DNA of 64,000 nucleotides from DASRBN01 sp035294305 (GTDB lineage Bacteria; Chloroflexota; Ktedonobacteria; Ktedonobacterales; Ktedonobacteraceae). Positions within the stretch are counted from its first letter, which is position 1; each line of letters opens with the position of its first letter. The stretch covers positions 1 through 64,000 of the forward strand of contig DATGLD010000011.1 in NCBI GenBank assembly GCA_035294305.1, given 5' to 3'. Under the pieces are notes generated by a model. That model saw nothing but the letters and a program-made list of their open reading frames with translations, made no database searches and had not been told where the DNA came from. Below, in pieces: positions 17,132-26,345 of the stretch. Position numbers and translations under genes: made by a program.

Positions 17132-18505
17132 TTAAACTACCCAGTGCCCCGTCAGGAACTGCGCCAGCAGGAAGAAAAAGATCGCGCCCGACACCATGCA
17201 ATAACTCAGGTGCAGTGTGCGATACTTGCCGATGTTAGCCAGCATGATAAAAGCAGGGAAAATTTCCAGTACAAAACGTGCCATTGACTCCAGGGGATAG
17301 CCGGTATTGGCAATCGGGAAGAGTTGCAGGTAGAGATAGATGACAGCGGCATAGATGCCGTAGCTCCACATACGCGCAGGTAGCCTCCAGGGGCCTATGA
17401 ACATCGACACGATCAGTATGAACACCAGCAGGTCCGATCCCAGATCAATCGAGGTGCGCATCGTCAGGAAGCTGAGGAAACCGCTGTGTCGCATTTCTCT
17501 GATGGCCATTAGAATCCCCCATCCGGGAATGCGCAGGGTGCGGCCCCAATCGGCATGCGCGTGTACAAATGCAAGGGGATCATGAAAATGTATATAACAA
17601 TAGGCCGCATAGATTGCGATACCCGCGGGAATACACAGGCCGAACAGGATATTCAAACGCAGGCCTTTCGCAAGTCGCACCAGCTGCTCTTTTGTGAAGC
17701 GTGATTGGATGGTTTCTCCCCGCAGCATCCACAGGCGGCGAAGATATTCATAACAGAATGGAGCTAGCAGGAACATACCATCCGGGCGTGTCAGGCTGGC
17801 CAGCAGGCCAAACAACCCCGAAAGCAACCAGCGGCCACGCCGCATGTAGTAGAAGCTGAGAATGGATAGACACAGGAACAGCGATTCAGTGTACGCTGCT
17901 GAGAAAAAGAAGGCGCTGGGGAAGATGGCGAAGTACAGCACGGTGAGATAGGCGCGATCACCATCGAAATCTTCTTTGACGAGCCGGTAGAGGGCGGTGA
18001 ACATGAATAGTTCGGCGATATTCGAGACGAGCAGGCCAGCGGTGAGCGAATCCTGCGTCACAAACATGAATGCGCGTTCGAGCAGTGGATACAGCGGGAA
18101 AAAGCCGGCGACGTGCAACTCGTAGTAACCAAAGCGTGCGATATGCGAGTAGTAGGCGGTATCCCAATAGTGCCATTGTTCCCATAGCGTGGAAATTGGC
18201 AAGCCTTGCGGGGAAAAGTCTTTGACGGTAAAGAGGAACGCCAGGCAATCGATAACAAAAATAGCCAGGTGTATGGCGATATAAACTGGCAAAATGGCCT
18301 TGAGCGCGTCATACCATGGGCGCCAGGGTGACTTATCTTTGCCAGGCCTGTTGTCAGAAACCACTTCCATCACACTGCTGGACTGCGAGGGTGAATCAGC
18401 TTGAGTGATATCCATGTCCTGCAGGCCGGCAGTGCCCTCTACCCTCTCACCGGCAGGCGGTACAGTCGAAGAAGTGTTATCAGAAGAGTTCGTGAATAGA
18501 TGCAT
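17132..18505 (-). CDS. PIG-V-like (GT-C) mannosyltransferase, integral membrane
   Basis: The 457-residue protein has a polar N-terminal tail of about 75 residues, then about ten membrane helices. The first extracytoplasmic loop carries HYWDTAYYSHIARFGYYE, like the WDxxxY loop of PIG-V-type alpha-mannosyltransferases, followed by FFPLYPLLERAF and a FFFSAAYTESLFLCLS helix that is typical of the family. It should transfer a sugar from a polyprenyl-phosphate donor to a lipid or protein on the outer face. It is monocistronic and converges on murJ. Confidence 0.8.
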   Translation of the reverse strand: MHLFTNSSDNTSSTVPPAGERVEGTAGLQDMDITQADSPSQSSSVMEVVSDNRPGKDKSPWRPWYDALKAILPVYIAIHLAIFVIDCLAFLFTVKDFSPQGLPISTLWEQWHYWDTAYYSHIARFGYYELHVAGFFPLYPLLERAFMFVTQDSLTAGLLVSNIAELFMFTALYRLVKEDFDGDRAYLTVLYFAIFPSAFFFSAAYTESLFLCLSILSFYYMRRGRWLLSGLFGLLASLTRPDGMFLLAPFCYEYLRRLWMLRGETIQSRFTKEQLVRLAKGLRLNILFGLCIPAGIAIYAAYCYIHFHDPLAFVHAHADWGRTLRIPGWGILMAIREMRHSGFLSFLTMRTSIDLGSDLLVFILIVSMFIGPWRLPARMWSYGIYAAVIYLYLQLFPIANTGYPLESMARFVLEIFPAFIMLANIGKYRTLHLSYCMVSGAIFFFLLAQFLTGHWVV

Positions 18506-18898
18506 CGGATCATTCCTGGTAATTGTGCGGTTGCAGGCGCCTTAAAACGTTGTATGTCCTTCACCATCATCAAACGCTTGCCACTGGAGAATGTAACAGA
18601 GCGGGCTAGATTTCTTACCATTATAATGTCAATTCCCTATCCGGGCTAAGGAAAGTGATCCGGCCCCTGTCTGGTGGGAGTAGTATAGCGGCCAAAACCG
18701 CAAACGTCAAGGGCAAATACCATAAACCACATGCGACAATGTTGCGACAGCTTTCTGATCATGCCGCGACATTTGCCTGTTACAGTAAGGGTAGGCGAAA
18801 TGGCGGAGCATGTTGTAGGGATAGCGCCTGGGAACAGAGAACAGACGTGGGTGGGGCCAATCGCCTGGTAAAACGTAATGCAAGGAAATGATAGAAAA
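18506..18898. other. Spacer of 393 bp between divergent genes
   Basis: It should hold the divergent promoters of the mannosyltransferase and the ABC-2-like gene. A partial copy of the dispersed repeat (GTAGGGATAGCGCCTGGG) lies at 18815-18832. I see no gene. Confidence 0.4.
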
Positions 18899-19678
18899 AT
18901 GAACCAGCTACAGGTATTTACTGGCGCGTCAGGCTATGAATTTCGCATGCAGATACGACGCCGCTCCATGTGGGTCGCGTTTATTGCCATGGGGCTGATC
19001 TTCACGCAATTTCATCAACCGTGGAACCGTTCGATTACAACTCCGGCCCGTGATGCCACCGTCTACTGGACGGCGATTGCTCAAACGTTTCTTGCCGTGG
19101 CCGCCGGAATATTCCTCGCCGATCGTTCGCAGCGAGATCGGCGCACGCGCGTCGATGAAGTGCTGAACGCATTGCCCGGTGGCTTAAGTGCCAGGCTCTG
19201 CGGAAAATACTTCGGTAGCGTACTGGCAACACTGGTGCCACTGCTGCTGGTCTATGGCGCCGGCGTCATCTATATTCTTGCTCGCTGGCATACGATGCAG
19301 GAGCTTCCTATCGCGCTGGCAGCTTTTGCCACCATCGCGCTACCGGGTTTATTGTTTGTTGCAGCATTTTCAATCGCCTGTCCGGCCTTTCTATGGTTAC
19401 CTCTGTACCAGTTCCTTTTCATCGGCTACTGGTTCTGGGGTAATCTGCTTCCCGATGTTGGCATTCCCACCCTCAGCACTACTATCCTCACCCCGATCGG
19501 CGGCTACATGTGTACAGGCTTCTTCAATCCGATGGGAAAAGAGGGTGTGTGCAATCCAGGTATTCAAGGGGCGACGGCCATACAAGGCATTGAAAGCATG
19601 CTGCTCCTGATCGCTATCTCCATCCTGGTCCTGCTGCTATTATGGCTCGGATTGAGGTTCTACCAGGCAAGACAATAA
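18899..19678 (+). CDS. ABC-2-like membrane protein, permease subunit type
   Basis: The start was set at ATG 18899, with AAGGA 13-17 bases upstream. The 259-residue protein has six hydrophobic segments, an N-terminal amphipathic start and the ADRSQRDRRTRVDEVLNALPGG loop, which is typical of ABC-2-type permeases in multi-subunit exporters. The C-terminus ends in a strong helix (LLLIAISILVLLLLWLGLRFY). No ATPase gene is adjacent, so it would need a partner encoded elsewhere. The following gene is a DUF4870 protein, 65 bp on, with a repeat copy between. Confidence 0.6.
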   Translation: MNQLQVFTGASGYEFRMQIRRRSMWVAFIAMGLIFTQFHQPWNRSITTPARDATVYWTAIAQTFLAVAAGIFLADRSQRDRRTRVDEVLNALPGGLSARLCGKYFGSVLATLVPLLLVYGAGVIYILARWHTMQELPIALAAFATIALPGLLFVAAFSIACPAFLWLPLYQFLFIGYWFWGNLLPDVGIPTLSTTILTPIGGYMCTGFFNPMGKEGVCNPGIQGATAIQGIESMLLLIAISILVLLLLWLGLRFYQARQ

Positions 19679-19691
19679 ATCCAGAAATTTT

Positions 19692-19717
19692 GTAGGGGCA
19701 GCGCCTGGTGCCTGTCC
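19692..19717 (+). repeat. Dispersed GTAGGGACAGCGCC repeat, near-consensus copy
   Basis: GTAGGGGCAGCGCCTGGTG followed by CCTGTCC, between the ABC-2-like gene and the DUF4870 gene. Confidence 0.85.
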
Positions 19718-19743
19718 CGCTATAACGAAAGGAAATAAAAACA

Positions 19744-20193
19744 ATGGAATACAAAGCTCAGGACGAACAGAGACAAACATTCTACTGGCAAGAGTACCAG
19801 CCGGATATCAGGCCGGACTACGTGTCATACAATCAAGGACAGCCTCTACCATCTCTCGATGGCGCTGTTATCGGGGCTATTCTCTCCTATTCGCTCGGTT
19901 GGTTTACAGGATTGATCTTCTACCTTTTTGGTCGGAATCATCCCTACGTGCGCTTTCACGCATTACAATCACTGCTGTTTTTTGGAGCCATAAACGTGGC
20001 AGACGTAGCGCTGTTCAACATCATTGATGCCCTGACAAGGTTTCACCTGTTTCCTTTTTTCTCCTCGTTTGCGATTCTGCTCTTCCTTTTCTTGAATTTC
20101 GTCGCTTTTATCGGCTGGGCGGTTGGTATGATCCAGGCGGCCAGGGGAAAGTATTACAGGTTACCACTGGTTGGGCATTTGCTGACAAAGTGA
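19744..20193 (+). CDS. DUF4870/Tic20-like membrane protein
   Basis: A 149-residue protein with a polar N-terminus of about 35 residues and then three or four membrane helices. FGRNHPYVRFHALQSLLFF is the DUF4870 signature, and WAVGMIQAARGKYYRLPLVGHLL the usual end. The function of the family is unknown; some members are distantly related to Tic20. AAAGGAAA precedes the ATG. A hairpin follows the stop. Confidence 0.88.
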   Translation: MEYKAQDEQRQTFYWQEYQPDIRPDYVSYNQGQPLPSLDGAVIGAILSYSLGWFTGLIFYLFGRNHPYVRFHALQSLLFFGAINVADVALFNIIDALTRFHLFPFFSSFAILLFLFLNFVAFIGWAVGMIQAARGKYYRLPLVGHLLTK

Positions 20194-20195
20194 CC

Positions 20196-20218
20196 AGGGC
20201 GACCGCAAAGGTCGTCCT
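20196..20218 (+). terminator. Hairpin after the DUF4870 gene
   Basis: AGGGCGACC (20196-20204) pairs with GGTCGTCCT (20210-20218), 9 bp with one G-U and a GCAAA loop, three bases after the stop. ATTT follows. Confidence 0.55.
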
Positions 20219-20220
20219 AT

Positions 20221-20248
20221 TTGCCGGCAGTGTATGATACACTATTAC
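20221..20248 (+). promoter_or_regulatory. Promoter with a palindromic operator for the two-component operon
   Basis: TTGCCG (20221-20226) and TATTAC (20243-20248) are spaced by 16 bp. The spacer contains the perfect palindrome GTGTAT-G-ATACAC at 20230-20242, abutting the -10 box. A regulator bound there would block RNA polymerase. The gene starts 50 bp downstream. Confidence 0.5.
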
Positions 20249-20297
20249 CTGGGTTTTGAAAGGAGTTTTCTCACTCTGTCACTAGTAAAAGTGAGTT

Positions 20298-20999
20298 ATG
20301 GCAACGATTTTGCTGGTTGAAGATGCGCACGAGCTGGCGCAGGTGATTATACGCGAGCTTGAAACGAACGGTTATCGAATTTTGCATGCAAGCGATGGGC
20401 TGGCGGGCCTCCAGTTGCATGCACAGGAACGGCCGGCGCTCGTCATCCTCGATTGGATGCTGCCCAAACTGGATGGTCTTGAAGTGCTGCGGCGCATGCG
20501 GCAGGTCGCGCCAACGCCGGTCTTGATGTTAACCGCTCGTGGCGAGGAAACAGATCGCGTGGTAGGGCTTGAACTGGGAGCCGACGACTATCTCACCAAG
20601 CCTTTTAGCATGCGCGAACTGGTCGCACGAGTACGCGCATTGCTGCGACGCGCCGAAATCGTCCAGCAGATTTTGCATGAGGATTCCAATGCTGCGAACA
20701 GCCCATCAGGTTATGGACCTTTGTTTCTTGATCCACAGGCTCACCTGGCAACCCTGCATGGCCTATCGCTTGACCTCACTCCCACAGAGTTCGCCCTGCT
20801 GCACCTCTTGCTGCGCAGCCCCGGCAGAGCATTCAGCCGCGCATACCTGCTGGATACTGTCTGGGGCCAGTCGTATATCGGCGGCGATCGCTCGGTTGAT
20901 AATACCGTGCTGCGGCTGCGCAAGAAGCTGGGGCCGTTGGGTGAGGCCATCGAGACTGTCTGGGGTGTCGGCTATCGCCTGCAGCCCGAAAGGCCTTGA
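20298..20999 (+). CDS. OmpR/PhoB-family response regulator
   Basis: A receiver domain (acidic pair in VEDAHELA; phosphoacceptor Asp in VILDWMLPKLDG near residue 52; LMLTARGEE switch; lysine in YLTKPFSMREL near 102) is followed by a winged-helix DNA-binding domain (LDLTPTEFALLHLLLRSPGRAFSRAYLL and NTVLRLRKKLG). At 233 residues it has normal length. It overlaps the kinase gene by 4 bp, so the pair is coupled. The palindrome in the promoter could be its own binding site. Confidence 0.95.
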   Translation: MATILLVEDAHELAQVIIRELETNGYRILHASDGLAGLQLHAQERPALVILDWMLPKLDGLEVLRRMRQVAPTPVLMLTARGEETDRVVGLELGADDYLTKPFSMRELVARVRALLRRAEIVQQILHEDSNAANSPSGYGPLFLDPQAHLATLHGLSLDLTPTEFALLHLLLRSPGRAFSRAYLLDTVWGQSYIGGDRSVDNTVLRLRKKLGPLGEAIETVWGVGYRLQPERP

Positions 21000-21976
21000 C
21001 CATCATTGCCATGCTGGTTGTGATACCTCCATCGGCACTCTTCTCCTTTATCGTCATACGCCGCACTACCCGCCGCCTGAAAACGCTCACCGAGGCTACC
21101 GCCACCTTGCGCAAGGGCAATTATGCCGTCCGCGTTCCCGTCATAGGCGAAGATGAGGTAGCCCAACTCCAGAACGACTTCAATGTAATGGCCGCAGACC
21201 TCGAAAGCACCTTGCGCGAACTGCGTAATGAACGCGATACCGTTTCTGGTCTGCTTGCCGCGCGCCGCGAACTTATCGCCAGTGTCTCGCACGAATTACG
21301 AACCCCCATGGCTACACTGCGTAGCTACCTGGAGACAACCCTCGTGCACTGGGAGCAAGCTTCGCCGCCAACATTGCAGCATGACCTGCAGATCATGGAA
21401 AATGAAGTCATACGCCTGCAAACCCTGGTCGAAGACCTCTTTACCCTTTCACGTGCCGAAGTCGGCAAACTCACCCTGCGCTGCAAGCCAACCGACGTGG
21501 GAAAACTGGTACAAAGCATCGCGGACACGGGCGCTGCTCTGGGATGGCAATCAAGCAGGATCGAGGTAGTAGCTGACATCCCTTGCCAGGCGCCTTCAGT
21601 GATGGTTGACCCCACGCGCCTGGAACAGGCATTGCACAATCTGCTGCATAACGCCCTGCGCCATACCGCGCCCGGTGGTATTGTCGCCCTTGTCGTCGCG
21701 GAAGAAAAGGAAAGTGTCATCATTCAGATAAAGGATACCGGTGAAGGCATTGCACCCGAAGACCTGCCGCATATCTGGCAGCGTTTCTATCAGTCTGAAA
21801 GCGCGCGTAATGGGGCCAACAGCGGAGTTGGGCTGGGTCTGGCGCTGGTGAAAGAGTTGATCGAGGCTATGAATGGAAGCGTAGCGGTTGAGAGTACTAT
21901 GGGCGAGGGCAGTTGTTTTACTATTCGCCTACCACGAACCTGTGTAGAGGCAACATTGCCGCACAATCCCTTGTAG
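20996..21976 (+). CDS. HAMP-domain sensor histidine kinase lacking an extracytoplasmic sensor
   Basis: The frame opens with TTG 20996, overlapping the regulator stop (TTGA). One membrane helix (residues about 3-20) leads directly into a HAMP domain (RRTTRRLKTLTEATATLRKGNY). The kinase core has the H-box SHELRTPMATLRSYLE, N-box NLLHNALRHT, G1 DTGEGIAPEDL and G2 GVGLGLALVKELIEAMNG. Typical relatives have a first helix and a periplasmic loop before this point; here they are missing and the 326 residues start at what would be the second helix. All catalytic motifs are intact. Confidence 0.92.
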   Translation: MTIIAMLVVIPPSALFSFIVIRRTTRRLKTLTEATATLRKGNYAVRVPVIGEDEVAQLQNDFNVMAADLESTLRELRNERDTVSGLLAARRELIASVSHELRTPMATLRSYLETTLVHWEQASPPTLQHDLQIMENEVIRLQTLVEDLFTLSRAEVGKLTLRCKPTDVGKLVQSIADTGAALGWQSSRIEVVADIPCQAPSVMVDPTRLEQALHNLLHNALRHTAPGGIVALVVAEEKESVIIQIKDTGEGIAPEDLPHIWQRFYQSESARNGANSGVGLGLALVKELIEAMNGSVAVESTMGEGSCFTIRLPRTCVEATLPHNPL

Positions 21977-21995
21977 CCATGTAGAGACATCACAC

Positions 21996-22027
21996 ATGGG
22001 GGATTACTCATAGAGTACATCCCCCAT
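21996..22027. terminator. Bidirectional hairpin between the kinase gene and ftsH
   Basis: ATGGGGGAT-TACTC pairs with GAGTA-C-ATCCCCCAT (14 bp with one bulged C and a three-base loop) in the gap between two convergent genes. It can serve both transcripts. Confidence 0.7.
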
Positions 22028-22080
22028 CTTATCCTGACGGAAAACGAGCAAACACACGGCAAGGATGCTGCAAATGTAGT

Positions 22081-24390
22081 TTACGCTGCCTGCTCCTGTG
22101 TCAACAACGCCTCGAACTGCTTGCGGTTCAGTTGCTCCTTCTCCATCAGTTCGTTCGCCAGTCGCGTCAGCTGAACTGCATGCTCGCGCAGGATAGTGCG
22201 AGCCATTTCGCGCCCCTCGTTCAGGATGCGTTGCACCTCCAGATCAATCAAGGCCGCCATGCTGGCGCTGCTGGCATTCGCTGTACCTGGCGCGGCCATA
22301 GCAAATGCATACTGCTGGCCTGCCTCTGGTTCGTTCCCATTCAGCAGCAGGCGACCATCGGTGTTAGCCACCAGAGTGCGGGGTCGGCTTTCAATCTCCG
22401 TGCGAATCATGTTGAGTCCCGCGCCACCTGGCTGATAATCGCTGAAGACCACGCCTACTTTTTCGCTCATGCCCCAGCGCGTCACCATCCGCCGCGCCAG
22501 GTCCGTTACCACCTGCAGGTCGTTCTCTGCCCCGGTTGTGACCCGTTCAGGACCGAAAGTCAGTTCCTCGGCCACACGCCCACCCAGTCCAACCGCGATG
22601 CGCGCCATCAGAAATTCACGGCTGTAGTTATAGCGGTCTTCCTCCGCGGTGAATTGGGTGACGCCGAGGCTCTGGCCGCGTGGCAGGATGGTGACGCGGT
22701 TGACAGTGTCAGCTTCGGGCAGGTGATAGGCGACCAGGGCGTGTCCGCCTTCGTGATAGGCGATGATGCGCCGTTCGTGCTCACTCATTACCAGCGGTCG
22801 CAGCGCGCCAAGCTGCACGCGGATGAGCGCGTCTTCGAAGCACTCATGGTTGATGCGCTCCAGGTTGCGCCTTGCCGCACACAGAGCCGCCTCGTTGACC
22901 AGATTCGCCAGGTCGGCGCCGCTCATGCCGGTCGTGAGGCGAGCAATGCGTTCGAGGCTTACCTCTTCGTCCAGGGGCGTGCGCCTGGTATGCACGGCCA
23001 GTATCGCCTGGCGCCCGGCGCGGTCGGGCAGCGAGACGTTAATGGTGCGATCAAAACGTCCGGGCCGCAGCAGCGCCTTATCCAGAATGTCGGCGCGGTT
23101 GGTAGCGGCGAGTACGACGACGGCCTGGCGGGTATTGAAACCATCAAGCTCGACGAGTAACTGGTTGAGGGTTTGATCGCGTTCGTCATTGCCGATGAGC
23201 CGTGTCGAGCGCTTGCGTCCAACGGCATCGATTTCGTCGATGAAGACAACGCATGGAGCCGACTGGCGGGCCTGGTTGAAGAGGTCACGCACGCGGCTGG
23301 CCCCGACGCCAACGAACATTTCGACGAATTCGGATGCGCTCATGCTGAAGAAAGGCACGCCTGCTTCGCCGGCCACTGCCCTGGCGAGCAGTGTTTTGCC
23401 CGTTCCAGGTGGGCCGACCAGCAAAGCGCCGCGTGGGATGCGTGCCCCCAGGCGGTCATAGCGATCAGGGCAGCGCAAGAACTGTACGATTTCTTCCACC
23501 TCGGCGCGTACCTCGTCGATGCCAGCTACGTCGTTAAAGGTGATAGGGGGCGGCGCGGCCCTCGCAGGGGTGGCGGTGCTGGTCGTGGGAGTTGCGGGCC
23601 TGCCCAGACCGGGCGCCTTCTCCTGAGGGCGGCGTGGTGAACTGGACTCTTTGGCGCGCTCAAAACGGCGCACGCGGCCTTTCGCCATTTGTGAGATGCG
23701 CTCATCCATCATGCGCGTGGAACGACTGGCGTTGCGAGGAAACAGCAGCAGACCCATTACCAGAACCAGCAGCACGATAGGAGCAAATCGCCACAGCAGC
23801 GATAACCACAGAGGCGTCGTCGTGGGAGCCAGTGTAGTGACTACAACGTTGTTACTGGCCAGCAACGGCATCAGCGACGCATCACCGCTATCAGGGATGC
23901 GCGTATAAACAAGATGAGCCGCATCAATGGCCGGTCCAGATGTGGCGCTGGCCCAGGTTGATGTATTGCTCGCATTAGTATAGTGATTCCAGGCCGCTAA
24001 ATCGGCGGTTCTCTGGCTAGAAGTGATGGTTACTTCTTTAGAAGTACTGGCCTGCTCTTGAGCCAGCGAGCGGATTAATAGGCCGTTAACCTCATCTCCT
24101 CGAATAGTTACTGCTACCACATTGCCCGCCTTCACCTGCGATATGAATGTGCTGTAGTTCACTACCGTCACCCCGTTGGGTGGCGTACTGGTGGCGGGGG
24201 GCTGCAACTGGCTGAACACGCCAAAAAGCAGCACAAGAATAGCAGTAAGCAGAATGCCGGCGAAAAGAGCTTGTTTATACGTGCTAAGAAACTTCAAAAT
24301 CTGGGTTTTTGTTACTTTCTTTCTCAATGTGTTAAAGAGAAGTTGTCGACCATGCCCAGGCAGCTGGTCGCGTCCCTCCTTGCCGTCCAT
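22081..24390 (-). CDS. ftsH: ATP-dependent zinc metalloprotease FtsH
   Basis: A 769-residue membrane AAA+ protease. A cytoplasmic N-tail of about 40 residues precedes TM1 (42-60); the external FtsH_ext domain contains VNYSTFISQVKAGNVVAV (76-94); TM2 is at 195-217. A Pro/Thr linker leads to the AAA domain: Walker A GPPGTGKT (326-333), pore loop EFVEMFVGVGASR (354-366), Walker B VVFIDEID, and Arg finger in RPGRFDR. The zinc motif is HEGGH (546-550), where nearly all FtsH have HEAGH. TGAENDL holds the third ligand Asp. It degrades misassembled membrane proteins. GAGGTGA precedes the ATG. Confidence 0.96.
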   Translation of the reverse strand: MDGKEGRDQLPGHGRQLLFNTLRKKVTKTQILKFLSTYKQALFAGILLTAILVLLFGVFSQLQPPATSTPPNGVTVVNYSTFISQVKAGNVVAVTIRGDEVNGLLIRSLAQEQASTSKEVTITSSQRTADLAAWNHYTNASNTSTWASATSGPAIDAAHLVYTRIPDSGDASLMPLLASNNVVVTTLAPTTTPLWLSLLWRFAPIVLLVLVMGLLLFPRNASRSTRMMDERISQMAKGRVRRFERAKESSSPRRPQEKAPGLGRPATPTTSTATPARAAPPPITFNDVAGIDEVRAEVEEIVQFLRCPDRYDRLGARIPRGALLVGPPGTGKTLLARAVAGEAGVPFFSMSASEFVEMFVGVGASRVRDLFNQARQSAPCVVFIDEIDAVGRKRSTRLIGNDERDQTLNQLLVELDGFNTRQAVVVLAATNRADILDKALLRPGRFDRTINVSLPDRAGRQAILAVHTRRTPLDEEVSLERIARLTTGMSGADLANLVNEAALCAARRNLERINHECFEDALIRVQLGALRPLVMSEHERRIIAYHEGGHALVAYHLPEADTVNRVTILPRGQSLGVTQFTAEEDRYNYSREFLMARIAVGLGGRVAEELTFGPERVTTGAENDLQVVTDLARRMVTRWGMSEKVGVVFSDYQPGGAGLNMIRTEIESRPRTLVANTDGRLLLNGNEPEAGQQYAFAMAAPGTANASSASMAALIDLEVQRILNEGREMARTILREHAVQLTRLANELMEKEQLNRKQFEALLTQEQAA

Positions 24391-25056
24391 ATACTCACCT
24401 CGTCCAGGACGGGCCTTCCAGTTTTCATTGCCTGTAGACCCTGATGTGTATCCCTGCTGTAGGGCAACCGGCCATAATGCCTTGCTGCCGTACAGTTAGC
24501 ATTTCATTCTCCCTTTTTGCTTTCCCTGACCGGTGTAATTCTTGCTTCCTTTCGCGGAAACGAGAATATAGAGGTTCATTACCAGGATGGCCACACTATC
24601 GCCGCCACCTTCTTCAACATTACCTCACCCCTCCTGAATTGAATCGAACGCCAGAGGGAGAATCCTTCTTTTGTACCTGCTATAAAATGCAGTAAAGAGG
24701 CCGTTAAACAGAAAATAGATAAGAAAAGGTGCTTGTGCAGGGACCCCACAGGGAAGCACTCCATCTGCCTGCTTCCCGCCTTAGAACTGAGGTGCTTTAC
24801 GCACTTACTTCACAGTATAATAACGTACACCAACGTGTTTCGATACACCTTGCATAGCATAGCACAACTGGATAGATGGAAGGCAAGAGGTATAGTACCT
24901 ACTAAAAGTTCCTTCTAGTTCTTATACGTTGCTGGTTACCTTGCTAGATGCAAATTTAAAAACGAAAACGAATACGAAAAACAGCAATACATTCTATAAC
25001 CAAAGACGTTACGAAGCGGCAGAATTGCGGGATGATTTTTTCATGTAGGAGGGAGG
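24391..25056. other. 666-bp gene-free spacer upstream of ftsH
   Basis: It holds the ftsH promoter region and, from about 24800 on, an AT-rich stretch next to the end of the site-2 protease gene. Short open frames here lack ribosome sites. I see no RNA gene fold. Confidence 0.4.
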
Positions 25057-26196
25057 CTACGCGGCCTGCCTGCTGCTATAGATGCCCAAATTGCGGCGGA
25101 TTTCGAGAAAACGCATAATGGAATCGCGGCTCAAAACTCCTACGACTCGTTCATCCTGCACTACCGGTAGCTGGTTCACATCCTGATTGGCCATTAAGGG
25201 CAGCACATCATTCAGATTCTGCTGTGGGTAGACGACATGCAACCGGTCACGAGGTATCATAGCAAAACCGACGGGTGTCTGGGCCCATTGCTCCTGCGGG
25301 ACATGGCGAATATCGCTTAGAGTGATCAGGCCGGCCAGCCGGTCGCCCTGTATGACTAAGGCCGAGCGCAATCCTTGCGGCAAAAAGTGTTCATAGACCA
25401 GCTTTTGTAGGGAAATGTTGGCCGGGACGGTTGCCGGCGCGGGATTCATCACCTCGCTTACCTTAACACCTCGCAGCATGGATTGCAACATCACCTGAGA
25501 ATTCGCCGAACGCGCCGAACTCATCAAGAACCAGCCAATGAAGCCGATCCAGATGCCACCTATGAAGTCGCCTGTAAAGAATAGCCAGATGCCTGCCAGG
25601 ATGAAAAGATAGGCCACGATTTCACCGGTAATTGTAGCTGCCCGTGTGGCCCTGCCGAGACTACCAGTTATCCGCCAGATGATCGAGCGTAAAACTCGCC
25701 CTCCATCGAGCGGGAAACCGGGGATCAGGTTGAAGATGCCGAGCAGGACATTCGTAATGGCAAGATAGCCGAGTATGCCAGCCACTGGCGAGCTGGTCTC
25801 TCGCAGTGGTAGCAGTAAGAGATAGCAGACGATTCCGATCAGAATGCTGACGACTGGACCAACGATCGCCATCTGAAATTCTATGCCCGCGCTCGCTGGC
25901 TCCTGCTCGATATTGGAGACGCCACCGAAGATGAACAGGGTGATATTATGTACAGGCAGATCACGTGCGCGGGCTACCACCGAATGGGCCAGTTCGTGCA
26001 ACAACACGGAGACGAAGAGAAGGAGGGCAGCGATCAAGCCGGTTATCCAATAGGTGACTGGCGACCAGTGCGGGTAGATGGCCGGAAACCAGCTTATCGC
26101 CAGTGACCAGGTCTGGAACACGAGGATGATAATCCAACTGATATTAATATAGATGTCGATACCGGCTATCTGGCCAATGCGCAATGACCCAGGCAT
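25057..26196 (-). CDS. Site-2 protease (M50B) with C-terminal CBS pair
   Basis: The intramembrane zinc protease motif HELAH lies near residue 67 and the second motif, NLIPGFPLDGGRVL, near 157, carrying the third ligand Asp. About six membrane helices span residues 15-235. Two CBS modules follow (VSEVMNPAPATVPANISLQ and DRLHVVYPQQNLNDVL regions), which usually bind adenosyl nucleotides and gate activity. The 379-residue length fits the SpoIVFB/Rip3-like branch that cleaves membrane-bound anti-sigma factors or pro-sigma factors. It is monocistronic, divergent from the phosphoesterase gene. Confidence 0.92.
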   Translation of the reverse strand: MPGSLRIGQIAGIDIYINISWIIILVFQTWSLAISWFPAIYPHWSPVTYWITGLIAALLLFVSVLLHELAHSVVARARDLPVHNITLFIFGGVSNIEQEPASAGIEFQMAIVGPVVSILIGIVCYLLLLPLRETSSPVAGILGYLAITNVLLGIFNLIPGFPLDGGRVLRSIIWRITGSLGRATRAATITGEIVAYLFILAGIWLFFTGDFIGGIWIGFIGWFLMSSARSANSQVMLQSMLRGVKVSEVMNPAPATVPANISLQKLVYEHFLPQGLRSALVIQGDRLAGLITLSDIRHVPQEQWAQTPVGFAMIPRDRLHVVYPQQNLNDVLPLMANQDVNQLPVVQDERVVGVLSRDSIMRFLEIRRNLGIYSSRQAA

Positions 26197-26345
26197 AGGT
26201 ATGCTCCCTTTTCAGTTCAACACGATAATTACCCTCTATTTATTTAAGTCAGAACGATACAGTAGCGCAAGCTCATCAGGAAGATATATGATAGACTAAT
26301 ATCGATACCCGTCATATGAGAAAGGAAGAAGGAAGGAATAATTAC

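Noticed and set aside
22132..23160. 342-codon open frame on the plus strand opposite ftsH
   Set aside because: Antisense shadow of a highly conserved AAA+ core; no own motifs.
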